Assembly (NCBI RefSeq): GCF_001314995.1
Contig: NZ_CP012938.1
Coordinates: 4,774,001 to 4,838,000 of the forward strand
Source of the DNA: Bacteroides ovatus
Lineage (GTDB): Bacteria > Bacteroidota > Bacteroidia > Bacteroidales > Bacteroidaceae
DNA: 64,000 bases
Direction of reading: 5' to 3'
Notes under the pieces: model-generated
Database searches by the model: none
What the model was told of the DNA's origin: nothing
Seen by the model: only the letters and a program-made list of their open reading frames with translations
Part shown: positions 23,101 through 31,149 of the stretch, piece after piece
How the letters are laid out: every line of letters starts with the position of its first letter
How positions within the stretch are numbered: the stretch's first letter is position 1
Position numbers and translations under genes: made by a program

Positions 23101-24161
23101 GTTTTTATCAGGCGCCTTCCAATGGTTTCAATGGAAGTATCGGTTTTGGTATAGGACTGAATCTGTGCCGGATGATAGTTAAATTGCATCACGGCACTAT
23201 CAATGCTTGTAATCGGCAAGATGCACAAGGAAGTCGTTTCATTATTCATATTCCTTATGGGAAAGATCATTTGAAGAAATCCGAATGGGTGGATGCGGAA
23301 AACAAAACTACCTCAAGAGTCCCTTCTGTCTTGGGGCTTTCTCAAGAAAGTGAAGAAGAAACGGCTAAGACAAGAAACCATAAAGCGAATTATAGGATTG
23401 TGATCGTAGATGACGACGACGAGATTCTTCGTTTCCTGGAGGCGGAATTGAGCTCGCAATACAAGGTATACATTTGCCGTAACGGGAAAGAGGGTTTGCA
23501 AACCATTCTGAAACAACAACCGGATCTTATAATTTCTGATGTCGTGATGCCTGAAATGGATGGTATCTCACTTTTGAAAACGATTCGCAACAATCCGAAT
23601 GTGAGTCATATACCGTTTATCCTATTGACTTCAAAAGCGGAATATAAAGACCGTATTGAAGGATTAAGTAAAGGTGCGGATGCATATTTAGGAAAACCGT
23701 TTGTCGTTGAAGAGTTGAGAGTACATATCAAGAATCTGATTGAGACAAGATTGTTATTGAAAGGAAAGTTCTCTGGTGTCAGGGATCAGGTGGGAAAGAT
23801 TGAAATTGCTGAAAATAAATCCGGAGATGAACGATTGATGGAACGGGTTATGAATGTGATGAATAAGTTTCTGGATGATTCGGAATTCAATGTAGAAATG
23901 CTTGCCAGGGAAGTCGGATTGAGTCGTGTACAGCTTCATCGTAAAATGAAAGATATTACAGGAGTTTCAACATCTGTCTTTATCCGGAATCTACGGATGA
24001 AGAAAGCGGCAGCACTACTTCAGGAAGGGAAGCTGAATATTTCAGAAATAGCGGATGCGGTAGGCTTTGATAGTCAGGCTAATTTTGCGACTGTTTTTAA
24101 GAAGTTCTATGGAGTATCTCCTTCGGAATATGCTGCGTCTATCAGAAATAAAGGCGAATGA
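20196..24161 (+). CDS. Hybrid two-component system sensor-regulator (HTCS), second of two
   Basis: A 1321-residue protein with signal peptide MKRLLLLMIVFFGGIVQVVAE. A two-propeller Reg_prop sensor (repeats such as GFIWIGTDYGLNKF and GNIWAGTNKGLMCY) and a Y_Y_Y domain lead to one membrane helix (about 757-778). The kinase has His800 in NLSHEIRSP and a GFGIGL motif. The receiver has Asp1115 (IISDVVMPEMDG), and an AraC-type HTH (about 1220-1321) ends the protein. It lies directly before the GH30-SusC-SusD block and runs the same way. It is therefore the best candidate activator of the two promoters there that share a bipartite operator. Target assignment is inference. Confidence 0.95.
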   Translation: MKRLLLLMIVFFGGIVQVVAENTLFYDSKQLTCDLITSICQDKDGFIWIGTDYGLNKFNGIQFTHYYNNPKDSTSLSDNSVKALMLDNEGTLWVGGIGGLQYYVPEENAFRTIKFEESSSFHIMCITQLRSGEIWVGSSGRGIFRIRKDTGTGEQMTDIPDVSEHAHYGVIYEDRHGSIWIGVNGTGLLRYDPSTRTSKIYTRAVLDGGSTISGMAEDHSGNFLLSTGTTAYYYDRENDRFTKIEHNESWLPARSILVSQKGTRYLATFGKGLKVIQPDLKELRSEVITLPFIDVDNAKIRAIYEDHNQNLWIGCYHRGMVMVSKESTPFHFWSVPTREYPQAGVITALYKDDDGHIVSGVEGEGVFKITSEGNITDHLFSGKTVSSIYKDYSGNLWFGGYYSGLYMQDAKGNVRFMLPEIKLKDIKKITGDDKGNLYLSLFGSGFIRYHLPTQTVTEYQSSSGGLRNNWIYTLLLDSRERLWIGHCNGVDYFDPVTEKFTPVLSQSLGNFITYSLLEDVRGNIWAGTNKGLMCYHPGTKEFHYYDEEDGLSNNFVYGLAEDERGNIWCSTLKGINLIKVAENKIASYYSERGLVDNEYTIGASYQSMNGLIYLGGVKGITTFHPDSVTAQKGKSTVILSNLYLGGEAVTAKSKSGGKPILDTFVTRADKISLAYEDNTFTLEFSTLDYRNSGNIFYEYRIREYEKNWTSTQLGINQITYNHLNSGKYTFEIRACENGQYTPVKVIRIDIAAPWWRSSLAYVCYALILLAVAFQIYLSVRRRHQKEMNEERIKLFINLSHEIRSPMTLIVSPLENLLKRDYDADTMKMLRLMQKNANRIINLMNQLLDMRKIEKGQLNIHCVETDMVDYIKELISLFTYQAEKRNINLCFDYEQEELPAWIDPNNFDKVLVNLLSNAFKYTPDGGEIKISLREKVNELTVGDLQHFIEIEVIDSGSGIDANKLEKIFERFYQAPSNGFNGSIGFGIGLNLCRMIVKLHHGTINACNRQDAQGSRFIIHIPYGKDHLKKSEWVDAENKTTSRVPSVLGLSQESEEETAKTRNHKANYRIVIVDDDDEILRFLEAELSSQYKVYICRNGKEGLQTILKQQPDLIISDVVMPEMDGISLLKTIRNNPNVSHIPFILLTSKAEYKDRIEGLSKGADAYLGKPFVVEELRVHIKNLIETRLLLKGKFSGVRDQVGKIEIAENKSGDERLMERVMNVMNKFLDDSEFNVEMLAREVGLSRVQLHRKMKDITGVSTSVFIRNLRMKKAAALLQEGKLNISEIADAVGFDSQANFATVFKKFYGVSPSEYAASIRNKGE

Positions 24162-24201
24162 TACAAATTTAAAACTGCGTTATACATATAACTAACTTTA
24201 C

Positions 24202-24245
24202 GTTACATTTTACCAAACGTTTTGAAATACAAGATTGTAATTTTG
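24202..24245 (+). promoter_or_regulatory. Operator plus promoter of the GH30 lipoprotein gene
   Basis: GTTACATTT (24202-24210) and AATACAAG (24226-24233) form a bipartite element, followed by an exact -7 box TAATTTTG (24238-24245). The first half lies 36 bases before the -7 box, exactly as at the SusC promoter (25893 and 25929). It is likely bound by an HTCS AraC-type domain. Confidence 0.6.
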
Positions 24246-24301
24246 TGCTGGTTGAGGGCGATCTAAAGAATCGACAGATGCAAAAGTACAATCTTGTATT
24301 T
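24225..24301. repeat. 21-bp inverted repeat (20/21 match) flanking a 35-bp spacer, mirroring the GH30 promoter
   Basis: The arms 24225-24245 and 24281-24301 are reverse complements apart from one base, including an uninterrupted 15-bp core AAATACAAGATTGTA. Each arm ends in a TAnnTTTG box, TAATTTTG on plus and TACTTTTG on minus, and the two boxes face one another. Only the right arm would lie in the GH30 mRNA, so this is a DNA-level dyad and not an RNA hairpin. Confidence 0.75.
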
Positions 24302-24340
24302 TACTCTTGACTCCTTTTCCTATATTTTAATAATGAATGC

Positions 24341-25852
24341 ATGAAAACACAAAGTTGTATGAACAGGCTTTTATGGATTACTTTATTGGTAATCGGTTTA
24401 TCTGGATGCTCGGAAGAGAGTTCATCGTCAGAGGAAAATACGGAATCTGGTACGATCCAAGATGGGGATCATACTGATAATGCAACGGTTATTCAATTAA
24501 ATTCTTCCGATCAATATCAGACAGTGGAAGGGATTGGCGGCGGGATAGCCAATTATGAGAATTGGTATTGTCAACACCCCAATAAAAAAGAATTGTTTGA
24601 TCTGATTTTCAAAGATTTGGAGATTTCCATGATTCGTATAGGAAACTGGTACGAAAAGAAGATATCGGGTGAGAATCCCGATATTCTTAAACAGCAAAAA
24701 GAGATAATGGATGCAGCAACTCAAAGACTGGGGCGTAGCAATTTCTCTGTAATGATGTCTAATTGGCTGGTAGCACCCGATTTGATAGATAGGCCGAAAG
24801 AAAAGGGAGCGACACTTAAAAGAAATAATGAAGGGAAGTACATGTATAAAGAATTTGGTGAATGGTGTCGCATGACATTAAAAGCTTATCAGGAAGCAGA
24901 TATGTCACCGGATTACTTGAGCATGATGAATGAGCCGGATGGGGATAACAGTGCAGGAACCAAAATCCGCTTAGGCTACGGTATCGACGACTCCCAAAAA
25001 GCGAATTACGGGAAAGCATTGGACGCCACTTATGAAGCATTCAAAGAGGTGTCTAAGCGTCCCAAGTTAATCGGCCCGGAAGTGCTTGGAATTGGCTATG
25101 GTACTTTTAGTAACTATTACAGAGACTTGAATCCTGACCTATTGGATGCTGCTGCTTTCCATTGTTATCATGGTGGTAAGACTTCCGATTATAAAGATAA
25201 CGACCGTTATTCTTCCGCCCATGCTTTTAAAACTGAATTTCAAAACATAGTCCGGCAAGTTGGCAACAAATCAATTATGATGACGGAGAACTGTTCTTAT
25301 CATCCTGCTGTTCCCGAAGATGCTGTGAATATTGCACATTTTATATCAAACTCCTTCCGTTATGCAAATGCCACTGTTTATTTGCACTGGGCACTATTAT
25401 GGGGATATGCAGATGCTGATGAATTAAAAAAGGGGGGTGACGGTTGCATCGCTGTCGAGTGGCCTTGGAGTAGTTCCCGCTGGACGACGGAAAAAGGCTA
25501 TGTGGTAAGGAGTGAGTTCTATGGGCTTAAGCACTTTACAAAGTACGTCAAACCGGGTTGGCGGCGGATCGGAGTGGATTATGAACTAAAAGAGGTGGAG
25601 GTAGTTGCTTTTCAAGACCCTGATGAATATCAGATAGCTGTCGTTTTAGTCAATTACTCCGAACAGGAGGAGAAAACGGTCAGGTTGGAGAATATTGGCA
25701 GTAAGGAGGTATCCTCCATAAGGAAAGTAATACAGACTGATACTCAAAAAGAAAGTTGGTATCAGGAGCTGAAAAACACTGATCCATTTGTCGAATTAGT
25801 ATTACCAAAAATGAGTGTTACCACTGTTTATTTCAAATTCAAAACAAATTGA
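24341..25852 (+). CDS. GH30-family xylan hydrolase, lipoprotein
   Basis: A 503-residue lipoprotein, signal peptide ending GLSGC followed by an acidic Ser/Glu/Asp tract typical of surface-exposed Bacteroides lipoproteins. A single GH30 barrel with a flanking beta domain; it lacks the BACON domain of the GH30 at 2210. The acid/base is Glu198 in MMNEPDGD and the nucleophile Glu316 in MMTENCSYH. The two GH30 proteins differ strongly, so they probably prefer different xylan decorations. It lies between HTCS and SusC, with its own operator and promoter and about 95 bases of leader. Confidence 0.87.
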   Translation: MKTQSCMNRLLWITLLVIGLSGCSEESSSSEENTESGTIQDGDHTDNATVIQLNSSDQYQTVEGIGGGIANYENWYCQHPNKKELFDLIFKDLEISMIRIGNWYEKKISGENPDILKQQKEIMDAATQRLGRSNFSVMMSNWLVAPDLIDRPKEKGATLKRNNEGKYMYKEFGEWCRMTLKAYQEADMSPDYLSMMNEPDGDNSAGTKIRLGYGIDDSQKANYGKALDATYEAFKEVSKRPKLIGPEVLGIGYGTFSNYYRDLNPDLLDAAAFHCYHGGKTSDYKDNDRYSSAHAFKTEFQNIVRQVGNKSIMMTENCSYHPAVPEDAVNIAHFISNSFRYANATVYLHWALLWGYADADELKKGGDGCIAVEWPWSSSRWTTEKGYVVRSEFYGLKHFTKYVKPGWRRIGVDYELKEVEVVAFQDPDEYQIAVVLVNYSEQEEKTVRLENIGSKEVSSIRKVIQTDTQKESWYQELKNTDPFVELVLPKMSVTTVYFKFKTN

Positions 25853-25892
25853 AACGTATTTAAAAAGCGAATAAACGTATGTGCAACTTGAT

Positions 25893-25936
25893 GTTACATT
25901 TCAAATAGTGTAGTAGAATGTAAGTTCATACTTTTG
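25893..25936 (+). promoter_or_regulatory. Operator plus promoter of the SusC gene
   Basis: TTACATT (25894-25900) and AATGTAA (25917-25923) are perfect inverted half-sites with centres 23 bases apart. An exact -7 box TACTTTTG follows at 25929-25936, 63 bases before the start codon. No clear -33 TTTG is present, which fits an activator-dependent promoter. Confidence 0.65.
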
Positions 25937-25999
25937 TGTCGGACATTTGCTAAATATGGGTGTGAAATTATAAAGCAATATTTTATAAATGTAATATAT

Positions 26000-28900
26000 A
26001 TGAAGAACAATTATTTTTCAAGATGTGTGCTGCTAGCCGGATTATGTTCGGTTATTATGGTTTTTGCAGTCACTCCTGTTTATGCGACCGGAGGTGCATT
26101 TTCTCCTCTTCCACATGCTGTCTCTGAAGGAGACATTACTGTTACCGGTAAAGTGGTTGATGATGCCGGAGAACCTTTGATAGGTGTTAGTATTCAAGTG
26201 AAAGGTACTAGTAAAGGTGCTACTACTGATGTGAATGGTATTTATACACTAAATATAGCATCAGGTTCTACCCTTGTATTCTCATATATCGGAATGAAGA
26301 CCATTCAACGGAAAGTGACGAAAGGCGGTAAGCTGGATATCACGATGGAGAATGATGAGAATATGTTGGACGAGGTGGTAGCTGTAGGATACGGCTCTAT
26401 GAAACGTTCGGACTTGACAGGATCGGTCGTTTCCATCAATGCCAAGTCCATAGAAGAATCAATGGCTTCTACCATTGACCAGGCGTTGCAAGGACGTGCG
26501 GCAGGATTGCAGATGACGCAGAATTCCGGTGTTCCGGGTGGAGGTACATCTATTCAGATTCGTGGTGTGAATTCATTAAACAGTACCAATGAACCTATTT
26601 ATGTAGTAGACGGAGTTATTATCTCCGGTGAAACAGGCTCGAATACAAGTAATGCTATGGCAGGTATTAATCCAGCTGATATTGAAAGCATTGAGATCTT
26701 GAAAGATGCTTCGGCTACTGCCATTTATGGTGCACAGGCGGCTAATGGGGTCATATTGATTACGATGAAAGCTGGTGTAACAGGCAAGCCTCGAATTAAC
26801 TTCCAAGCCTCTGTGGGAAATCAGGAAATACCGAAAACAATCGACATGATGAATTTGCGTGACTATGCCCGTCATTATAATGAACTATATGCTCTTATAA
26901 ATGCCAGCAGGGTGAAAGATGCGTTTAGTCATCCTGAAACTTTAGGTGACGGTACTAACTGGCAGGATGAGATATTCCGCAATGCTCTGTTGCAGAACTA
27001 TAACCTGTCAATTCGTGGCGGTACAAAAACGGTCAGCTATAATCTGTCCGGCGGATATTTGGGGCAGGATGGTATTTGCATCGGTTCGGATTTTGAGCGT
27101 TACACCTTCCGTATGGGAACAGAGATACAGGTTACTCCTAAGGTTCGTTTCGGAGGTACGGTGAATGTTTCTTATACCAAGCAAGGTACAGGCATGGCTA
27201 GCTGGTCTATCATTCCCAATGCACTTTATCAGGCACCGGATGTTCCCGTACGTGATAAGAATGGTAACTTTTCCGGACCGGAAGAGGACGACCAGCAGAA
27301 TTTAAGCAATTACAGTAATCCGGTGGCGTTGGCAGCGTTAACACAGCGTAATAATGAAAAGGGAGGTGCTCGTGCCAATCTTTTCATGAAAATCAATCCA
27401 TGGAAATGGCTGACTTACCGTACTGATTTTACGGCAGACGGCAATATCGATAATTATCAATATTTCCTTCCCCAATATGAATTGGGATACTCAAAGAATC
27501 CTTATCCTACTAATGAACACTCCAAAAACTACGGGCTTTACTGGGGATGGAAGAATGTAGTGACGATGGAGAAGACGTTCAAACGTAAGCACAAGACGAG
27601 TTTGATGTTAGGACATGAGATGACTTCCAGAAGTTCAGATTATCTTCAGGGAAAACGTACACATGGTGATAATCTGCTGACAGACTTGGATGCAGGTGAT
27701 GCTGCGTATGCCACCAATAGTGGAAGGGCAAGCAAGACAACGTACCTCTCTTATTTCAGTCGTCTGTTTTATAGTTACGACAACCGTTACCAGTTAACGG
27801 CTACGGTACGGCGCGACGGGACATCCCGTTTTGCCAAAGGAAATCAGTGGGGGACATTCCCATCAGTAGCTGTGGCATGGCGTCTTTCCGAAGAGTCATT
27901 CTGGCGTCCGCTGAAAGATGTGGTTAATAACTTCAAGTTGCGTTTGAGTTATGGTGAAGTCGGTAATTCCAATGTCAGTGCATTTGCTTACCAACGGATG
28001 GGAACGTATGTGCAGTCTATCTGGGGGACGAGTTTACAGACCGCCAATATTGCTAATCCCGATTTGACATGGGAGAGTACCCGTTCCTGGAATGCAGGTA
28101 TCGACCTGAACTTTTTTAATAACCGTGTCGAGTTTATTCTGGATGCATATATCAAAAAGACAAGAAACCTCTTGTTGCAACAAGATTATCCGGGATATAT
28201 GGGAACTACGGGCAATGGTGCTGCAACAGCTCAATGGGCGAATATAGGCTCCATGGAGAATAAAGGTTTTGAATTTACATTGAACACGGTAAATATATCC
28301 AATAGGGATTTTCAGTGGCGTACAAATGTTACATTCAGTTTGAACCGTAACAAGGTAGCAAGTATGAATACAGAGAATGCCTTTATCGACAAGACTTATC
28401 AAAATAGTGGTCAGACGGAAGTGATTACCCGCACTGCAGTCGGAAAGCCTGTCAGCCAGTTCTATGGCTATAAGGCAATCGGCCGCATCAATAGCGCTTC
28501 CGATTATTTGATAGATAATGGTGATGGAACTAGCACGGTAAAGATTGCTACTCCAGTATTGCGGGTAGGTGAACAGGTGGTTAACTCGGGTACGGATAAA
28601 GGTAGCCTTATCAAACAAATTTATATTGGCGATTATATTTTTGAGGATCTGAATAATGACGGAGTGATTGACGAAAAAGATCAGACATTCTTGGGAAGTC
28701 CGTTGCCTAAATTTACCTATGGCATTAATAATACCTTTAATTATAAGAATTTCGATTTGACTATATTCTTATATGGTTCGTATGGAAACAAAGCGATGAA
28801 CTATTTGTCCCGTCGTATTACTAACCCCAATTCGAGTGGTAATGTACACGCGTCCGTTGCCAACCATGCCCGTTTGGGATACCTTGATGGAAATTCGGAT

Positions 28901-29278
28901 AATACCGATGTCTGGAATATGTATATATTGCCCGGCTCTAACGGTTTGTGCCGTATGTCTGTTAATGATGCCAATGATAACGACCGCATCAGTAGCCGTT
29001 ATGTGGAGGATGCTTCTTTCTTGCGTATACAGAATATTGCTTTGGGATATACGTTACCGAAGAATTGGTTGAAAAAACTGAAGATAGAGAATGCGCGCAT
29101 TTATGCGAATATTAAAAATGTATATACATTCACAGGCTATGACGGTTACGATCCGGAGATTGGCTCTACACAGGCGCAATATTCTTATTCCGGTCAGAGT
29201 ATGCTGATGTACGGAGTGGATACGGGACGTTGTCCTTCTCCCCGTATTTATACATTTGGTATTGATTTAACCTTTTAA
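26000..29278 (+). CDS. susC: SusC-family TonB-dependent outer-membrane glycan transporter
   Basis: ATG at 26000 precedes the signal peptide (MKNNYFSRCVLLAGLC..., cleavage near VYA); an upstream in-frame ATG at 25934 is unlikely. The 1092-residue protein has a carboxypeptidase-like regulatory domain (about 45-120, VTGKVVDDAGEPLIGVSI), the SusC signature segment DEVVAVGYGSMKRSDLTGSV, a plug domain (to about 250) and a 22-strand barrel ending in an aromatic strand (FGIDLTF). No STN domain is seen, so it is not an anti-sigma-linked receptor. With the SusD 13 bases downstream it forms the lidded importer for xylan oligosaccharides. Confidence 0.96.
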   Translation: MKNNYFSRCVLLAGLCSVIMVFAVTPVYATGGAFSPLPHAVSEGDITVTGKVVDDAGEPLIGVSIQVKGTSKGATTDVNGIYTLNIASGSTLVFSYIGMKTIQRKVTKGGKLDITMENDENMLDEVVAVGYGSMKRSDLTGSVVSINAKSIEESMASTIDQALQGRAAGLQMTQNSGVPGGGTSIQIRGVNSLNSTNEPIYVVDGVIISGETGSNTSNAMAGINPADIESIEILKDASATAIYGAQAANGVILITMKAGVTGKPRINFQASVGNQEIPKTIDMMNLRDYARHYNELYALINASRVKDAFSHPETLGDGTNWQDEIFRNALLQNYNLSIRGGTKTVSYNLSGGYLGQDGICIGSDFERYTFRMGTEIQVTPKVRFGGTVNVSYTKQGTGMASWSIIPNALYQAPDVPVRDKNGNFSGPEEDDQQNLSNYSNPVALAALTQRNNEKGGARANLFMKINPWKWLTYRTDFTADGNIDNYQYFLPQYELGYSKNPYPTNEHSKNYGLYWGWKNVVTMEKTFKRKHKTSLMLGHEMTSRSSDYLQGKRTHGDNLLTDLDAGDAAYATNSGRASKTTYLSYFSRLFYSYDNRYQLTATVRRDGTSRFAKGNQWGTFPSVAVAWRLSEESFWRPLKDVVNNFKLRLSYGEVGNSNVSAFAYQRMGTYVQSIWGTSLQTANIANPDLTWESTRSWNAGIDLNFFNNRVEFILDAYIKKTRNLLLQQDYPGYMGTTGNGAATAQWANIGSMENKGFEFTLNTVNISNRDFQWRTNVTFSLNRNKVASMNTENAFIDKTYQNSGQTEVITRTAVGKPVSQFYGYKAIGRINSASDYLIDNGDGTSTVKIATPVLRVGEQVVNSGTDKGSLIKQIYIGDYIFEDLNNDGVIDEKDQTFLGSPLPKFTYGINNTFNYKNFDLTIFLYGSYGNKAMNYLSRRITNPNSSGNVHASVANHARLGYLDGNSDNTDVWNMYILPGSNGLCRMSVNDANDNDRISSRYVEDASFLRIQNIALGYTLPKNWLKKLKIENARIYANIKNVYTFTGYDGYDPEIGSTQAQYSYSGQSMLMYGVDTGRCPSPRIYTFGIDLTF

Positions 29279-29291
29279 ATAGAAAACTTCC

Positions 29292-31148
29292 ATGAAAAAG
29301 AATATTATATTATCAGTGGTTTGTGGAATGGTCGCGATGGCAAGCCTCACTTCCTGCAATGACTTCTTGCAAGTAAGTGCCACCAACCAAAAAGAAATGG
29401 ACAAATCCTTTACTACTTATGACGAGCTGCGTTTGGCAACAGCTTATCTTTATATGAAACCTTGGTTTGGTTTTCACAGTACCCGTCTGTTTGCGATGGG
29501 AGATGCACGCGGAAACAATATCTATGGTGACAACAACAACGAGACAGGTTATGCTCCTTATTGCCTCTTTACCGACAAACCCAATACACCCGGACTTGCC
29601 GATGCGTGGAATTCACTTTACATTGTTGTTACGCAGGCAGACTACATCATTAACGATTATGCACCACAGGGACGCCAACATTTCAGTGAAGCACAAGCGA
29701 ATGCTTGCGAGGGAGAAGCACGTTTCATGCGGGCGGCGGCTTATTACTATTTGGCTTCTTACTGGCACGATGTGCCCATTATGGAGAATCCAATTGCTCA
29801 TACGGAAGCTTTCAATATGGCTCCCACACGCTTCGAGGATGTGATTCGCTACGGTATCCGCGACTTGGAGTACGCTGCGGAGTGGTTGCCGCTTGCCGAC
29901 GCGGACGGTCGTGTGACTCGCTATTCGGCTTTGGGACTACTGGCACGCTATTATGTAACGCTGGCAGCGTATGCGCGTGGCGGACACTGTACACAGGCTA
30001 CTATGGATTATTATGAAGCCAGCGGTTCTCACGACTTGGCTGACATTCTTTATGATTTGGCCAAGGAGGCTGCCGGAGAAGTGATTCTTGCTCAGAACAG
30101 ATATGGATTGATGGAAGAATATGAAGAAATTTTCCGGGTACAGAACAATAATTGCAAAGAGGTATTGTTTGCTTTGCAACCGCTGCAAGGTGTCGACTCC
30201 TACGGAATGGGTAACAGCAACGGAAGCGGTTTGTGCTCTTACACAGAATTGCTGAACGGTTTGAGTGCCTATAACTCCTCTTATGTATCTTACGACTGCC
30301 TGCGTATGCTGATTAATTCCGGCGGACGTTCCCGTCTGCGTGGTAATGTGCTTTGTCCGGGAGAGTTCTATGACTATATCGGTACACATTTGGTGGATGG
30401 TGGTTGGGCTGCCGGATATAAAGGCGGACAGAAAGCTGCCGGATTAGAAACGAACAGAAAAGTTGCCTTCAAGAAACAGGTAGTGGGTAGTGCTGAAGAC
30501 ACGAATAATATCGCTATTGCCGGGAACTCCGGTTTCTGCACACCGATGTTGCGCCTTGCAGAAGTGTACTTGTTGTATGTGGAGGCTTGCATGGGCACCA
30601 GTGATGAGCTGACCGACCGGGATGCCTTGAAATATTATGACGATGTCCGGAAACGCGGCTACAAGATGGAGATAGAGAGTGGCGAACTGACCTACTATGA
30701 CACCAACTATCTCACCCGTAATGATTTGTTGAGAGAGTTTCGTGTAGAGTTCTTTATGGAAGGCCTTTGGTGGCCTACGCTGGTACGCCGTTCGCTTTAC
30801 GACACAAAGTGGGTGACCGATTTTATCAATAACGAGTTGGTTATTATGACCGAAGGTGATGAAGGAGAACAGGTACGCAGTGACGAATGGGACAGCAACA
30901 GATGGTATGCTTACTATTATACGATAAACAAGAACACTCTTCAGGCGGCATTCAGTTCTGACAGTCCCCGCCAGTCCGACGGAGCCAAACTGGCGGTACG
31001 AGCTACTCATACTCCGTTGGCGGAAGGAGATTACGTACATTCGAATACCTCTGATGATAATGTATGGGCATTTTCTTATCCGGAAGTGGAAAGTACCCGT
31101 GACCCGTTATTAAATACAGCACCTGTTGCTTATGATTTTAACAAATAA
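29292..31148 (+). CDS. susD: SusD-family outer-membrane glycan-binding lipoprotein
   Basis: A 618-residue lipoprotein (signal ending MASLTSC) with the RagB/SusD helical fold: N-terminal SusD-like segment (NDFLQVSATNQKEM, ATAYLYMKPW), TPR-like region (GEARFMRAAAYYYLASYW) and C-terminal RagB part (RLAEVYLLYVEACMG, LLREFRVEFFMEGLWW). SusD proteins form the lid on SusC and hand over oligosaccharides. It lies 13 bases after SusC and its stop is one base before the next start, so it is firmly in the same operon. It is longer than average for the family. Confidence 0.95.
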   Translation: MKKNIILSVVCGMVAMASLTSCNDFLQVSATNQKEMDKSFTTYDELRLATAYLYMKPWFGFHSTRLFAMGDARGNNIYGDNNNETGYAPYCLFTDKPNTPGLADAWNSLYIVVTQADYIINDYAPQGRQHFSEAQANACEGEARFMRAAAYYYLASYWHDVPIMENPIAHTEAFNMAPTRFEDVIRYGIRDLEYAAEWLPLADADGRVTRYSALGLLARYYVTLAAYARGGHCTQATMDYYEASGSHDLADILYDLAKEAAGEVILAQNRYGLMEEYEEIFRVQNNNCKEVLFALQPLQGVDSYGMGNSNGSGLCSYTELLNGLSAYNSSYVSYDCLRMLINSGGRSRLRGNVLCPGEFYDYIGTHLVDGGWAAGYKGGQKAAGLETNRKVAFKKQVVGSAEDTNNIAIAGNSGFCTPMLRLAEVYLLYVEACMGTSDELTDRDALKYYDDVRKRGYKMEIESGELTYYDTNYLTRNDLLREFRVEFFMEGLWWPTLVRRSLYDTKWVTDFINNELVIMTEGDEGEQVRSDEWDSNRWYAYYYTINKNTLQAAFSSDSPRQSDGAKLAVRATHTPLAEGDYVHSNTSDDNVWAFSYPEVESTRDPLLNTAPVAYDFNK

Positions 31149-31149
31149 G

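Noticed and set aside
24225..24301. Classical invertible promoter (inverton)
   Set aside because: The 35-bp spacer is much shorter than in known Bacteroides invertons and no invertase gene is near; kept only as an open question.
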